DNA of 64,000 nt from Neocallimastix lanati (nom. inval.) (Eukaryota; Neocallimastigomycota; Neocallimastigomycetes; Neocallimastigales; Neocallimastigaceae), in contig JACVTC010000007.1 in the NCBI GenBank assembly GCA_016946835.1, positions 324,001 to 388,000 on the forward strand. Reading direction: 5' to 3'. Every line of letters starts with the position of its first letter. Position 1 is the stretch's first letter. Below are positions 25,388 through 39,500 of the stretch, piece after piece. Below the pieces are notes generated by a model. It made no database searches and was not told the DNA's origin. It worked only from the letters and a program-made list of their open reading frames with translations. A program made the position numbers and the translations under genes.

Positions 25388-26368
25388 TAATTAAACATTA
25401 ATAATAACTATAGTAATATTAACAATATATTAATACTAAATATATATCATTTTATAGTGAAAGAGACTTACAAATTGCTATTGAACTTAGTGAAAAAGAA
25501 GCTCAAATTGAAAAATTAAAAAGAGAAGCCAATAAAAAGTAATTTGAATATATAATATAAATTTATAATTTTAAACATAATTATTTTATGTTTTTTACTT
25601 TTATTCAAATAATTAATTTATTAATCTGAATATTTTATAAATAAAATTTTATTTATAAAAATGACTATTTTTATTTATTATTATTATATATAAATTGTTA
25701 TCACATTTTTCTATAAGGAATGAAAATTTAATAGAGACAGATAAAAATGAAGAACCAACAACAACTCCTGGTAATTTATTATCGTTTGATGAAATTCCTG
25801 TTACTAATAATCCATTCTCATTTGATAATAATTTCACAAACACTGCTGCAAATGAATATCTTAGACAACAACAGATGCAACAACAACAGCAAGAACAATT
25901 GCGTCAACAAATGTTTCAACAACAGATGTTTCAACAGCAACAACAACAACAACAAGAACAGTTACGACAACAAATGTTACAACAACAGATGCTTCAACAA
26001 CAAATGCAACAAGAAAAAATGCGTCAAGAGCAATTACGCCAAGAACAACTTCGTCAACAACAACAACAGCAACAGCAACAGCAAAATAGTGAAAGTATGT
26101 TTGGTTCGTCATTTGATGGTGGTGCTCCAGCTAAGAATTTTATTCACGAAGTAATTATTAATAATAAGAATAATTAAATATTTAATAATAATAGTAATAA
26201 TAAAAATAATAATAATAATATTAAATTATTATATTATTAAATATTAATAAATAGCTTGATAAAGATAGTCCAAATGCAAAAATTGCTGAAATAGCTAGAA
26301 ACGCAATAAAAATTGATCCATTTGCTAATCTTGCTGCTAATCGTTCATCAAAGTATATAATTATATAA

Positions 26369-26408
<40 letters not shown>

Positions 26409-27141
26409 GTTGAAATATATATATAACTCTTTTATAAAATAAAATATTAATAATATATTAATATTTATTAACTAATTATAAAAATTATATATATATATAT
26501 ATTTTTTTTTTATTTTTAGTAATGACGTCAATCCATTTGGTAATATGAGTAATAATACTAATGAAACAACTAGTTCATCGCTATCAACTTCCCTTGTTGC
26601 TTATAATGGTGGTAATAATGCCAATGCAAATCCATTCTCAAACCAACAAAATAATAATGTATTCAGTAATTTCGGAAATAATAACATGAATATGAATAAT
26701 ATGAATGGTATGAATAATATGAATGGTATGAATAATATGAATGGTATGAATAATATGAATGGTATGAATAATATGAATGGTATGAATAATATGAATGGTA
26801 TGAATGGTATGAATGGAATGAATAATATGAATGGTATGAATGGAATGAATAATATGAATGGAATGAATGGAATGAATAATATGAATAATATGAATATGAA
26901 TAATATGAATATGAATAATATGAATATGAATAATATGAATATGAATAATATGAATATGAACGGCATGAATAGTATGAATAATATGAACGGTATGAATAAT
27001 ATGAATGGTATGAATGGTATGAATAATATGAACGGTATGAATAATATGAATGGTATGAATGGTATGAATAATATGAACGGTATGAATAATATGAACGGAA
27101 TGAATGGTATGAATAATATGGGAAATTCATTTGGTTTTTAG
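24011..27141 (+). CDS. Epsin, ENTH-domain endocytic adaptor (predicted 605 aa, 10 exons)
   Basis: Exons: 24011-24048, 24150-24199, 24400-24469, 24562-24640, 24779-24917, 25106-25313, 25458-25538, 25718-26150, 26255-26352 and 26520-27141. All phases agree and the total of 1818 nt gives one open frame. Residues 1-140 are an ENTH domain (KNVTKGYSEIQVKVREAT, NWRHVFKALSLLEYLL, the inositol-phospholipid-binding fold). Residues 196-212 form a ubiquitin-interacting motif (LQIAIELSEKE). NPF motifs at 253-255, 403-405 and 435-437 would bind EH-domain proteins, DPF at 387-389 would bind AP-2, and LLSFDE at 242-247 is clathrin-box-like. Q-rich (about 275-345) and M/N-rich (about 454-600) tracts are disordered. 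Family function: bends membrane and recruits ubiquitinated cargo at clathrin-coated pits. Gene of the Ent1/Ent2 type; orthology to either yeast copy is not claimed. Confidence 0.93.
26685..27120 (+). repeat. Coding minisatellite: Met-Asn-(Gly/Asn) repeats in the last epsin exon
   Basis: Units of ATGAATAAT and ATGAATGGT are repeated over about 430 bp and encode MNN/MNG triplets. Copies are nearly identical, so length polymorphism is expected. The open frames seen on the opposite strand here are shadows of this repeat. Confidence 0.9.
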
Positions 27142-27196
27142 TTCCCTATTAAATAAAAGGAAAAAAAAAATCATAATTATCCCAATAATCATAAAA

Positions 27197-27238
<42 letters not shown>

Positions 27239-27704
27239 TTTATAATAATAATAATTAAAAGCTAAAATTAAAATAGTTTAAAAGTTAGAAAAAATTTAAA
27301 TTTTAATAAATTAAAAACAAAAAACAAAAAACAAAAAAAAAAAAAAAAAAATACGAATTTGTCTATCATACTATAATTCTATTATTTATAATTTATTTTC
27401 ACTATTTGTAGTATCCTTTATATATATATATTATATTTTTATTTTTAAACGATATTAATTAATTTGAAAATAACCATGTATTAATACTTAATGGACGAAA
27501 TAAAAATAATAATAATAATATATGTCTTTTTATTATTAAAGTATTTTTTTTTTATATTATATAGTAAATAAATAAATAAATAATAATAATAATATATATA
27601 TAAATATATATAAATAAATAAAAAAAAATGAAATAATAATTAAAATATATACATATATATAATAAATATAAAAAAAAATAAAATAAAATAAAAATAAATA
27701 AATA

Positions 27705-27738
<34 letters not shown>

Positions 27739-27858
27739 AATAAAAAAATATAATTAAAAAATAAAAATAAAAAAAAAAATAAAAATAAAAAATATATATA
27801 TATATATAAATGATGATAATGATAATATCTTTTTTAATATTTTTATTATATATATATA

Positions 27859-27896
<38 letters not shown>

Positions 27897-27976
27897 TTTT
27901 CGAATAATTAACAAGTATTCACTTTTTTTTTTTTTTTTTTTTTTTTTTTAGATTTTTGAATAATTAACAAGTATTC

Positions 27977-28014
<38 letters not shown>

Positions 28015-28079
28015 TTTATTTTATTTTATATTATTTTTGTTATTTCAAATTTTTAGTATCAATAACAATTATCTTTTTA
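27142..28079. other. Spacer 3' of epsin, simple sequence
   Basis: AAT, AAAT and A-runs, AT dinucleotides and three long poly(T) tracts. Nothing coding. Confidence 0.7.
27893..28012. repeat. Two-copy tandem repeat with poly(T), about 57-bp unit
   Basis: AGATTTT(C/T)GAATAATTAACAAGTATTCAC followed by 27 or more T occurs at 27893 and 27950. It resembles the poly(A)-separated repeat at 41415-41575 in organisation but not in sequence. Confidence 0.8.
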
Positions 28080-29045
28080 TTGTTTGAACCAGGTTCAATC
28101 CTTGGTTGTTAGTCTGTGGACATGAATACATAAGGCTCCTGGTTCGACCTAGCCCAATGACCATTTTCCAGGTTTTCCACACAAGAGGTTTTTATGGAAT
28201 ATAGTAGCTATCCCCAATTCAACTTAGGGTTTTCGTGGACTACACGTTTACGCTCTGGTTATAAATACAATACTTCTATTGCTTATTAGAATGGATAGAG
28301 TTTCAGAAGATTGTCTCAAGACTTAACCCTTTTGTGGGGAATGTACTCAATCTTTTGAGTACTGGATTTTTAAATGCAATACTCTTGCATCTTTTAGATG
28401 GAATTCTTTAAATTTCATCGATGATTTTCTATGTTTTGTTCGTTTGGAAAATTAGAACATTTTAATCTATTTCTGATTTTGAAGATTATATCAATACATA
28501 ATATATACATGTTCCTTCTTGGTGGAACTTCAGCTTTAAATGAGCTACATTTCGATAGAGGGAAACAGAGACAATTAAATGAACTACTTTTCAAAGGTTC
28601 ATCTGAGTCACCTGTTCCAAAAATTGTGGGCATGTTAGAATTTTTAACTAGCGCAATACCTATCATAAGTAGTTCGTTTGAACTATTATTTGATAGGTAT
28701 TCCAAAAAACCAAACTTAACCAAGAGCGTCAACGTCGTACTGATAAGGCATAATGAAAATACAGGTTCTATTTCTACGAAGGGTGTAGTAGTTTAATAAA
28801 TGATGAATCCGAAGAGAGTTTAGTGGACACCACGTTATCTATTTTAAAGATGTTACTTCTAGGTTTTATTATTTTTTTATTTGGTAGGAAGGGAAAATTC
28901 CCGCATAGTACAACTTATCGAAGTACATAGTATTTTTTATTTTTTTAACTTTTATTTTTATTTTTAATTTAAAATGTTCTTTTTACCTACATGTATTTTT
29001 TTATAATAAAATTAATAAAATTATGGAAGTGTATTCTCTTCGCTG

Positions 29046-29078
<33 letters not shown>
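28080..29078 (+). pseudogene. LINE (non-LTR retrotransposon) 3' end with poly(A) tail
   Basis: A GC-richer island. One plus frame encodes RVSEDCLKT, a stop, then FCGECTQSFEYWIFKC, resembling the cysteine/histidine zinc-binding segment near the C terminus of LINE polymerases (C-x2-C, aromatic-W, C). After a frameshift, 28500-28740 encodes FLLGG..., LFKGSSESPVP and a hydrophobic TSAIPII segment. This aligns with the fragments on the minus strand at 40794-42640 (FLGEE, LFKCQM, SDTPF, LQSIIPIVI). AATAAA-like signals and about 30 A at 29049-29078 end the copy, as expected for target-primed insertion. Stops and shifts make it a dead, 5'-truncated copy. Confidence 0.55.
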
Positions 29079-29081
<3 letters not shown>

Positions 29082-29282
29082 TGGATAGGATTACAGGTAA
29101 GTATATAACCATTATATATATTAGAATAGATACTGAATTAATTGAAAGTGTAGGATACATGATTTCACGTGTCCATGTAGATATATTCTACTAAATTACT
29201 AAATTGCAATCTTTTTGACAATTATTCAATTGCCAAGAAGTTAGTACGAAACCTATGGGTTAGGTTATAATGATCAAAGAAG

Positions 29283-29615
29283 TTTTGAAATGTGGCGCAA
29301 TTTTATATGTGGCTTGTTTTTTAATAATTAAATAAATAATTAAATAAATAAATACTCTTCTTTTTTTTATAAATTTTGTTTATTAATATTCAATTATAAA
29401 AATAATTTTTTATAATTCTTTTGTAATAGAATACATTATTATTTCTTTTGAAATAGTATTTAATAATATTTAATTGAAAAAATATATTGTTATTTCTTTT
29501 TAAATAATAATTATTTATATATTTATTTATGATTGTATAGAGTATTTTAATGTATGGCTTTACTTAAAAAATTTTAAACATCACATTGTGAAATGCACGA
29601 TATGCAAGATCGCCG
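29283..29615. mobile_element. Second miniature Mutator-like element with 9-bp target duplication
   Basis: Flanked by TCAAAGAAG at 29274-29282 and 29616-29624. The left end carries GAAATGTGGCGCAATTTTA; the right end read backwards carries GTGCATTTCACAATGTG. Both match the ends of the element at 59772-61645 (GTTGCATTTC, GTGGC). The 333-bp interior is A/T with no coding potential. The outermost bases of the two ends do not match well, so terminal decay or slightly shifted limits are possible. Confidence 0.6.
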
Positions 29616-29830
29616 TCAAAGAAGCACTCGGAAAAGTAGTACTAGTAAAATTCTCGGCAATAATATAAATTTCAGAGTGCCAATGCTGAAACACTTAGTA
29701 AAAAGTTCGTCCAGTAGGGACAATTCGGCCTTTAATAAAAAGGAAGTGTGTGACTCCTTCAATATTTCTACTGCTCCTGAGGGGGAGCGAAATCAAGGAT
29801 ACGCACAGGAAATAAAAAAGAATTTTTTTT
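29616..29830 (+). other. Coding-like segment of unknown origin
   Basis: One open frame reads about 70 residues rich in S, K, R and N (KSSTSKILGNNINFRVPM, then EGERNQGYAQEI), with composition clearly different from the spacer around it. No ATG, domain or match that I recognise. The target duplication of the neighbouring element lies at its start, so the element inserted into this older coding sequence. It is perhaps a transposon ORF fragment. Confidence 0.35.
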
Positions 29831-30792
<962 letters not shown>

Positions 30793-32874
30793 ATGAAAAA
30801 TCAAATTAAAACTTATCAATTAATTGAAAATCCTTTAATTCAAAAAAAAGTATATAAAAATAATTATAAAAAGATTAAAATAATATTATCATTTATTATT
30901 TCAATTAATATTATAGGGATTACATTAGCATTTTTATATTTAACAAGAGAACAATCATATGATTTAATATTAATTAAGGGTAAAACCCGAAAAGATAAAT
31001 ATGGAATAGATCTAAATGCAAATATACTGAATGGAATATATAGTATAGGTTATAATGGTGATATTAATAAAAATATAGAAGATTGGGATTTATATACCCC
31101 TCCGTGTCCAAATTTACAACCAGTTCATTATCCCGAATCAATTAGTAATCCAAAATGTGAAGAATCCTCGCTTCAAATTCCTAATTATAATAATGATGAT
31201 GGTAGAGGTTTACCACATTCTCTTCATTTACATAGTATATCCGAACAATTAAAAAATTGGGAAAATTGGGTAAAAATGAATAATACTACACCTTCATATG
31301 GAGGCAAAACTTCAGGAGAATTAGTAGATAATATATATTATCCATTTGATTACGGTTATACTGGTTCTGATACTTCTGACATAAATGATGAGGAATATTA
31401 TAAGAATGTTATTAATAGTAGAATGGATGAAGTTCCTGATCCTAGACGTAGACGTCTTTTTAGTTTTATATTATTTAATACTGAATTTGATTTATTAGAT
31501 GTATATCTCTCTGAATATTATGAAATATTTGATTATTTTGTTATTTATGAATCAAATACCACATTTTCAGGAATGGCAAAGCCATTATTCTTTACTCGTA
31601 CATTATTGGAAACAAATAGATATGATAAATATAAAGATAAATTAATTCCATTACCAATTGTTAATACTTTTGATAATAACGAAGGTTTTCCAAAGGAAAA
31701 TATTTCTAGAAGATTATTAATTGAAAATGGTTTGAGATCTGTTCAAGCACGTCATGGTGATATTTTCATCCATGGTGATTTAGATGAAATGCCTAAATCC
31801 CATATTCTTTTTCGATTAAAAAAATGTGGAGGATGGGAACATTTACAAGCAGGTATTGGAGGTGGACCAAAATCTTTTAAAGAAGAAAATGTTAAAAGTT
31901 ATTTAGTAAATAATGAAAATAATAATAAAGATTATAATGATAGTAATAATGAACCTATTGATGTTGAATTAACCTCTGATGGTAGATATAAAGTAGATTA
32001 TGACAAAGAAATATCAGTTAGCTTCCTAAGTTATCATTATGAATATTCTTTCAATATTGTTAAAGATAGTTCAATGGGAACCTTATGTCATCCTAATTTA
32101 GCAATTTTCGATGCAAGGCGTTCATTGGGACAATTTCCTGAACGTACAAATAGAAAAACGGAAGATATTGTTAAAAGAGAACATGTCGATATATTATCTG
32201 ATCCAAATTTTGATCCATATAAGGGATATACATATTCAGAAAATAAAAATGAAAAGAAAAATGGAAAAGGATTTATTACAGAAAATATACGATTTAATTA
32301 TGTGAAAGATTCAGACTATGAACGATTAAGAAAAGATTTATTCTGGAATGGTGGTTGGCATATGAGTAGTTTTTTACCAACTATTGATATTATTTATAAT
32401 AAAGTTTCATCCTACTCTCATTTTACTTGTTTTAGATATTATATATTTGAAAGTATAAAAAAAAAGGTTATTGCCTATCGTATTAAAAAACATGCTTATA
32501 TATTTGGTGATTTTGAAAGATATGAAGATAATTATCCCATGGTTCCAAGGTCATATAATGATGGTTATCCATATAATTTTAATAATAAATTTTGGGATGA
32601 ATTAATTAAAAATAATGCCACCAGTCAAGACTATAAAGATCAATTGAATCTTCTTAAATACGAAGTACCAACCCATGTATGGAAAAATCCTATATGTTAT
32701 AATTATATGTTAGACCGTGATTTTGGAATAAAGAAAAAATTATGGTGGCAAATTATACCAAAAGTTGAATGGAAAACGATTAATTTTAATCACCTAAATT
32801 CTGAAGTTATTGATAAATTAATACCAGCAAATATTACTGAAGAATTTAAGAATCAAATGTTAAATCAAAATTAA
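30793..32874 (+). CDS. GT17-family glycosyltransferase, MGAT3-like (693 aa)
   Basis: A type II membrane protein: short basic N-terminal tail, one membrane anchor at residues 28-50 (IKIILSFIISINIIG...), a stem to about 215, then a glycosyltransferase family 17 domain. Family-typical features are RRRLFSFILFNTEFDLLDVYL (split here by position 219-239), FVIYESNTTFSG at 249-260, and the acidic GDIFIHGDLDEMP at 322-334, which would coordinate the sugar nucleotide and metal. WHMSSF and the FR-rich helices lie later. Family members add beta-1,4-linked N-acetylglucosamine (bisecting GlcNAc in animals); donor and acceptor here are unknown. Likely site: Golgi lumen. The stem is long and there is an N-rich insert at about 370-388, so it exceeds the usual length of 350-550 aa. 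Single exon. Start chosen as the first ATG before the anchor. Confidence 0.88.
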   Translation: MKNQIKTYQLIENPLIQKKVYKNNYKKIKIILSFIISINIIGITLAFLYLTREQSYDLILIKGKTRKDKYGIDLNANILNGIYSIGYNGDINKNIEDWDLYTPPCPNLQPVHYPESISNPKCEESSLQIPNYNNDDGRGLPHSLHLHSISEQLKNWENWVKMNNTTPSYGGKTSGELVDNIYYPFDYGYTGSDTSDINDEEYYKNVINSRMDEVPDPRRRRLFSFILFNTEFDLLDVYLSEYYEIFDYFVIYESNTTFSGMAKPLFFTRTLLETNRYDKYKDKLIPLPIVNTFDNNEGFPKENISRRLLIENGLRSVQARHGDIFIHGDLDEMPKSHILFRLKKCGGWEHLQAGIGGGPKSFKEENVKSYLVNNENNNKDYNDSNNEPIDVELTSDGRYKVDYDKEISVSFLSYHYEYSFNIVKDSSMGTLCHPNLAIFDARRSLGQFPERTNRKTEDIVKREHVDILSDPNFDPYKGYTYSENKNEKKNGKGFITENIRFNYVKDSDYERLRKDLFWNGGWHMSSFLPTIDIIYNKVSSYSHFTCFRYYIFESIKKKVIAYRIKKHAYIFGDFERYEDNYPMVPRSYNDGYPYNFNNKFWDELIKNNATSQDYKDQLNLLKYEVPTHVWKNPICYNYMLDRDFGIKKKLWWQIIPKVEWKTINFNHLNSEVIDKLIPANITEEFKNQMLNQN

Positions 32875-32946
32875 AAAAAATAAAAAATAAAAAATAAAAT
32901 AAAATAAAATAAAATAATAAAAAAATAAAATAAAATTAAGAATAAA

Positions 32947-32991
<45 letters not shown>

Positions 32992-33991
32992 TATTATTAT
33001 TATTATTATTATTATTATAGATAAAAAAAAAAAAATAAAATAATAATTATAATTATATTTGTATTTATATTTATAATAATTATAATAATTCTTAAAAACT
33101 ATTTAAATTACAATTAAATAAATCATCATTAAAATTTTAAAATATATCATATATATATATATATTTTTTTTAAAAAAATCTAAAATATCTTCTGTTAGAA
33201 TTAATAATAACAATAAGTAATAAATATAGCATTAGAAATTAAAAATAATAATAATAATAATAATAAAATCGAATAAAACATTTATAGAGTAGAATAAAAT
33301 GAAATTAATAAATTAATAAATAAATAAATAATTTAATCTTTAAAAAAAAAAAAATAAAAAAAAAAAAAAAAAAAAAAAAAAATTAAACTCTTATTTAATA
33401 TATATATTTATATTATTGTATAATTTATAATAATTCATTATTAATTATTAATTATGATTTATAATATTTATGGATTGATTTAAAATTTTTTTCAAAGAAC
33501 TATATATATATATATATAAATTAATTTAATCATTGTAAATTTAAAATACTAAATATTTAAATCAATAAAATATCAAACAATTTCCAATAATTATTAATAT
33601 TTTTTATTTTATTTTATTTTATTTTATTTTATTTTATTTTATTTTATTTTATTTTATTTTTTTTTTTTATTGCTTCATTATATTTTTAATTATTTCTTCG
33701 ATATTATTACTACTTTTATTAATATAATTAATATTATTAACAATTACTTTCTTAATATACTTTTTAATTTGAAATTAAATTTTTAAAATTTATACTATTA
33801 TCTTACTATAACTTTTATTAAAATTTTTATATCCTTTAACTTTTTTATTTTTTTTATTTTTTATTTTTTTTTGGGAGAAATAATATCTAGAGAGGTATTA
33901 AAAAATAATAATTAAAGGAAAATAATGAAAATATTATTCATAATCATTTTTGGATGTATAATTAATGAAATATATAGAATATATAAAATAA

Positions 33992-34038
<47 letters not shown>

Positions 34039-35070
34039 ATAAACCTATTTCTTAATTTTTATTTTGTTAAAAGCAATAATTTTTTTTCTTTTTTTAAAAA
34101 AAAAAGGAAATACATAATAAATAGGTAATTATCTTTTATCATATTAGGAGAATTGATGTTAACATGATTACAAAGATAAAATGAAAATATTTATTTAAGA
34201 ATAAATAGTTAAATTGATATACTATAGATATTTATTTTCAATTCATAATATATAAAAATTTAAAAAAAATTTAAGATACACTCTATTTAAAATAAAATAA
34301 AATAAAATTTAAAATAAAATAAAATTTAAAATAAAAATATCAGTTTTAATTTGATTTACAAATAATATTAATAATAATAAATAATAGTTAAAAATAATTT
34401 ATATTTTTATTATTATTGTAATTACTATTTTTTTTTTTTTTTTTTTTTTTTTTTGATCATTAATTAAAAAAAGTTCTTGTGATAATGATATCGATCTTCC
34501 AAAATGATATTTGTATATATATATGATTAATATATATATATATAAAGTTTTATAATAACTAAATTACCATTCTATATTTAATATTAAATTACCAAATTAT
34601 AATTTTATGGGTAATTTTTTATTAAAAATATTATTGATTAAAATTCTTTATTTTTTTTTAATGGTATTTTAATAATAAAATTGTACTAATATCAATATAT
34701 ATATATTAATTATCATATTCATAATCTGATTAATATTTATTTTTTATAATATTCATAATCTGATTAATATTTTTTTTTTTAAAATAACAACATTTGTTGT
34801 TATTTTGAAAAAGTTAATTAATTAGCTCATTTTATTTAAATACTACTAAAAAATAATATATATCATTAAATTCTATAAATCTATAAAATTTTTTATTTAT
34901 TATTTATATAATCAATATTATTATATATATAAAAATATATATTATATATATATATTTTTATAATTTATTGCATAACGAATATTAAGAAAATTATTATACA
35001 AATTTATTATATTTTTTACATAAATTGTATTTTTACTTTAAAAAAAATATAAATTATATAATTATTTTTT

Positions 35071-35114
<44 letters not shown>

Positions 35115-35920
35115 CTATTTTATTGTTTTTATTATTATTTTTTATATTCTAACCTATTATCTATATATTTAATTGAAATTATAAAAATATATTTCACATT
35201 TTTTAACAAAAATACTTAATTTTTATGTATATATTTTTAAATATTGTCAAAAGTTATATGTTATTATTAATTAAAATTTTAAAGTTTTAATTTTTTTTTT
35301 TAAAAAATAAAAAAAAAAATTTAAAAATATAAAATAAATGAAAAAATAAATAAATAAATAAAATTAATAATGTATTATGACTAAAATAATGTTATTATTT
35401 ACTGATAATGCTTCCATATATTATTATTGATTATACTTTATATACTTACTGTCAATATAAATCATAATCTTTGCGCATATCCTAAATTAATTAATTATAA
35501 TTAATTAATTAATATTATAAAAATTTTTACAATTTCAATTTTCAAAAAAAAAAAAAAAAAAAAAAAATTTTATAAATTTCTAAATAAAGAAAAGTTTTTT
35601 TTTTTTTCTCATAATTAGTATTATTATTATAATTTTTGAATTAACCACATTTTTTTTATAAACTAGCATATTATTATAATTATTTTATTGCATAGTATTA
35701 TATATATACTATATAATTATTTTTTTATAATTATTTTTTATAATCTTTAATAAATTAAAAGATTTTATTTTAATAGTTAATGACTAATGACTTTAAAATT
35801 TTATATAAAATACTTTTTTTTTATTATATATTTATTTATTTTATTATTTATTTTATTATTTGTATATTTATTATTTAATTTTTTATATATTTATTATTAT
35901 TAATATTAATATTATTTTAT

Positions 35921-35951
<31 letters not shown>

Positions 35952-36550
35952 ATTTTTTTTATTTTATATTTTATTCATTTATAATTTTTTTTTTTTTTAA
36001 TTTGATGGTTTTGATTATGTACAATAAATTTGTCAATTTAAATTTTTTTTTTTTTTTTTTTAATTTTTAATGTTTTTAACAATTTTCATTAATAAATTAC
36101 CAATACAAATTTAGTTTTAACAATTTTTATTAATTTAAGGCCAATCATGAGAAATTTAAAGTTAAAATGAATAATTTAAAATTTTTAGTTTTCTGTATTA
36201 ACTATCATAAATTCGGAAAAATTTAATAATATTTTTTTCCCTTATTTTGAAACAAAAAAAATCTTAAATATTAATTAAATTAACAATATATATTTTGCAG
36301 CAGTAAACTTTATAATAATTATTCTATACAAATGAAAAAAAAAAAATAATTTAAGAGAGATAAAAATGAATATATATAAATACTTTTATTTTTTCTTTCT
36401 TTTTTTTTTTTTTTTTTTTATAATTTATTATTTTCATTATAAACAATTAATACTAATGAATATTATCAAAAATAAATTTAAATTCGGTTCATTTTATTTA
36501 TTTATTATATTTATTTTTTTTAATAATATTTAATATATATATTTATAAAA
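32875..36550. other. Long gene-free spacer
   Basis: Simple repeats only: ATA/AAT arrays at 32940-33020, TTTTA arrays at 33604-33660, poly(A) of about 45 at 33988-34031 and poly(T) of about 45 at 35065-35114. Small open frames at 33925 and 35025 merely read through these runs. No RNA gene recognised. Confidence 0.65.
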
Positions 36551-39500
36551 ATGGCTAGTATTCTTAATGATAAAAAAATTTATATTAAAAAGTTAATTAA
36601 AAAAAACAAGTTAACGGAATTCGAAGGTTATATTAGGGAATCTGAACTTAAATTAGAAGATTTAAATGGTGATGATTTTGACATTCTTTTATATTCCATT
36701 GAAAATAGTGCCTCTTTGGATATAGTTGACTTTATTATAAAAAAGTATCAAATTTCTACTCTAAATTATTCATTTGTCGATCAAAATGAAAGTGTAAGAA
36801 AAACTAATTCATATGGAAACATCAAAGCTCCGTTATTTACCGCTGTTAATTTGGAAAATTTTGAATTGGCTAATCTTTTATTAAATTATAATGCCGATAT
36901 AAATTATAAAATAGAAGATTTATCTCATGAAACTTTTGATATCATCTCTTGTTTGACTTCATATAATTGTCTTAATTATAAGAAATTAAATTATATCTTA
37001 AATCATGGATTTAGTATACAAAATATTAATACCAATTTAATAAATAATTTAATAAATTATAAAGGAGAAATAAAAAATGACTTATTGGAAAGTATTTTCA
37101 GACATTATATTTATGATAATGATTTTGTATTAAGTTTATTACATTTTTATAAAAATCATAAATTACTATCGAATAAACAACTTCAACATATGATCATAAA
37201 AGAAAAATTAAAGATTGAAATTAAAAATGCAATGTACGACTGTGCCGTTAAAAGTAAATATCATAAGAAATGTGACGTAATTTACATTTTATTGGAATAT
37301 GATGGTAGTAATCCGTATGATTTTTTCTTTAGAATTAATCAATATGATATCTTAAATACAGCCATCAAAACGAATGATTATTACCTTGTTAAAAAAATAT
37401 TAAGCTATAAGCCATGGAAGATTGAAAATCTTATTAATTTTGAGAATACTTTAATCAAAGCTATAGAATATGAAAACATGGATATTATTAAGGAACTCAT
37501 TAATTCCTATAATTTCAATTTCAAGACATTTAATTTTGAAAATGTATTAATGCTGGCAAACCAAAAAAGAGCTAATAATATCCATATTATACTTTTTCTC
37601 ATTGAAACCCTACTTAACAATAAATTTTTTAACACAAACCAAAATATTAATTTTAAAGAAACTATAATATTGGCTGATTTCTATCATTATCTTACTCAAA
37701 TTTATGCAAAAATAAATATAAATATAAATGCTAACACTATTAAACTTCTTGATTTTGTCATTAAAACTTCATTTAAAAATTTTACAAATGATTTTAATAA
37801 AGGTATTAATTTAGAAAATATTTTATTTATGACTAATTTCACTGAAATCAATGATAATAACATCGAATTACCTATTAATTATTTACTAAATACTAATTTT
37901 ATGGATTTTAATTTTAACTTTAATGAAAATTTAACTCCTAATAAAACAAATATTTCAAATAATGATAATTCAAAACAAAATATGGCATATAAAAACAAAA
38001 AATTCTTTGTTAATAAACTTATTGATTCTGTCATAAATACTACCTTAAGTTCTGTTCAAAAGTTGGATATTGCATTAGTTAAGAAAAAGATCACCTCTTA
38101 TTTGACCTTCATATTAAATATGGCAATTGAATTAGAAGATATAGATTCTGTTAAAAAAATATTAGAAAATGAAAAAATAAAACCCTTCATTGATATTGAA
38201 GGTAAGGATTCCAATTGTAAATACGCTATAATAACCGCATATGATCATTCTAATTCTATTGAAGGTGAAGAAATATTTAAGTATATATTATCCAAGTGTG
38301 TTGAAATTAATGTGCAGAATACAGATGGTATCTCCTTATTTAAATATGCTATTAAAAATAGAAATTATAGAATGGTTAAACACATGTTAAAATATCCAAT
38401 CCATTTTGAGGAAAAAGAAGTCACAAATAATTATTCATTCCCATTGATAATGGCTGTATATAATAACAATGAGGAGGAAGTTCGTTCCATTGCTATTAAG
38501 AACAACTACAGATTAGATATCTATACCTATACTAATATAAAAATTGATTATAGTAAATGTCTTTTCACTCCTCTAATCCTTTCATATATTTTAGGTTATA
38601 CAAATATATTTCAATTTTTAGTAAAATATGCCGATATTGATGCTTTAGATTCTTATGGATATAGTATTTTGCATTATGCTATTCTTAAGGAAGATATTGA
38701 AACGATAAATTATTTAATTGGACGAGGAGCTGGGGTAAATTATAGAGAAAATGCTGCTAAATATGGACACTCCGCATTAGATATTACCATCAACATTGGA
38801 AATAGCGAAATATTCCAAACTTTACTTAACAGTAAAAATATTTTATTTAATATTCCAAATAAAAATGGTGAACTACCACTTTCAACTATTATAAAAAGTA
38901 AGCTCTACAATCTAGAAGATAAAAAGAAGATGATGGAAACCCTTCTTAAAAGAGGGTCCTATATTAACTTTATTGATGTTAATTCACCGTTGAAGGATGC
39001 CATTCAAGAAAAATCTCTACCTTTGATTAATATATTATTGGATTATGAGGCCAGTGTCAATTATATTTATGAAAAAAATGGCTATTCTCCTTTGGTATAT
39101 GCGGTGAAATCAAAATCATTACCAATCGTTAAGCTTTTAGTTGAAAAAGGGGCTGACGTAAATTATATACTACCACAAGTGTATGATGGCGTAAAAGAAA
39201 CGGTACTCATACAAGCTACTGAAGTTGGAGATTTAAAAATTTTTGAATATTTATTAAAATCTTATGCTGCTATTAGCTTTGATAATGGATGTGAGAATAA
39301 TCGTTTTATTGATGCCATTAATAAAAGTGGAAAAACCGAAATTTTTGAATATTTAATTAAGAATAATTTAAATCGTTTTACAGATAATATTATTAATAGT
39401 GTGATTTATCTTAATCAAATAAACTTGTTGAAAATATTACTAGACTATAATTTCGATATCAATTTAAAGGATGAAAATGGTGATACCCCACTATCTCATG

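Noticed and set aside
25747-26154. N-rich plus frame and V-rich minus frame over the glutamine tract
   Set aside because: Frame-shifted readings of epsin exon 8, which has the correct splice phase.
26601-27130. Two long minus-strand frames rich in F/I/P and Y/S/H
   Set aside because: Antisense of the Met-Asn repeat in the epsin gene.
28088-28155. tRNA-like B-box motifs (GGTTCAATCC, GGTTCGACC)
   Set aside because: No A box, acceptor stem or cloverleaf at the right spacing; lies in LINE-derived DNA.
33925-34128. Lysine-run frame
   Set aside because: Reads through a poly(A) tract; no domain or conserved composition.
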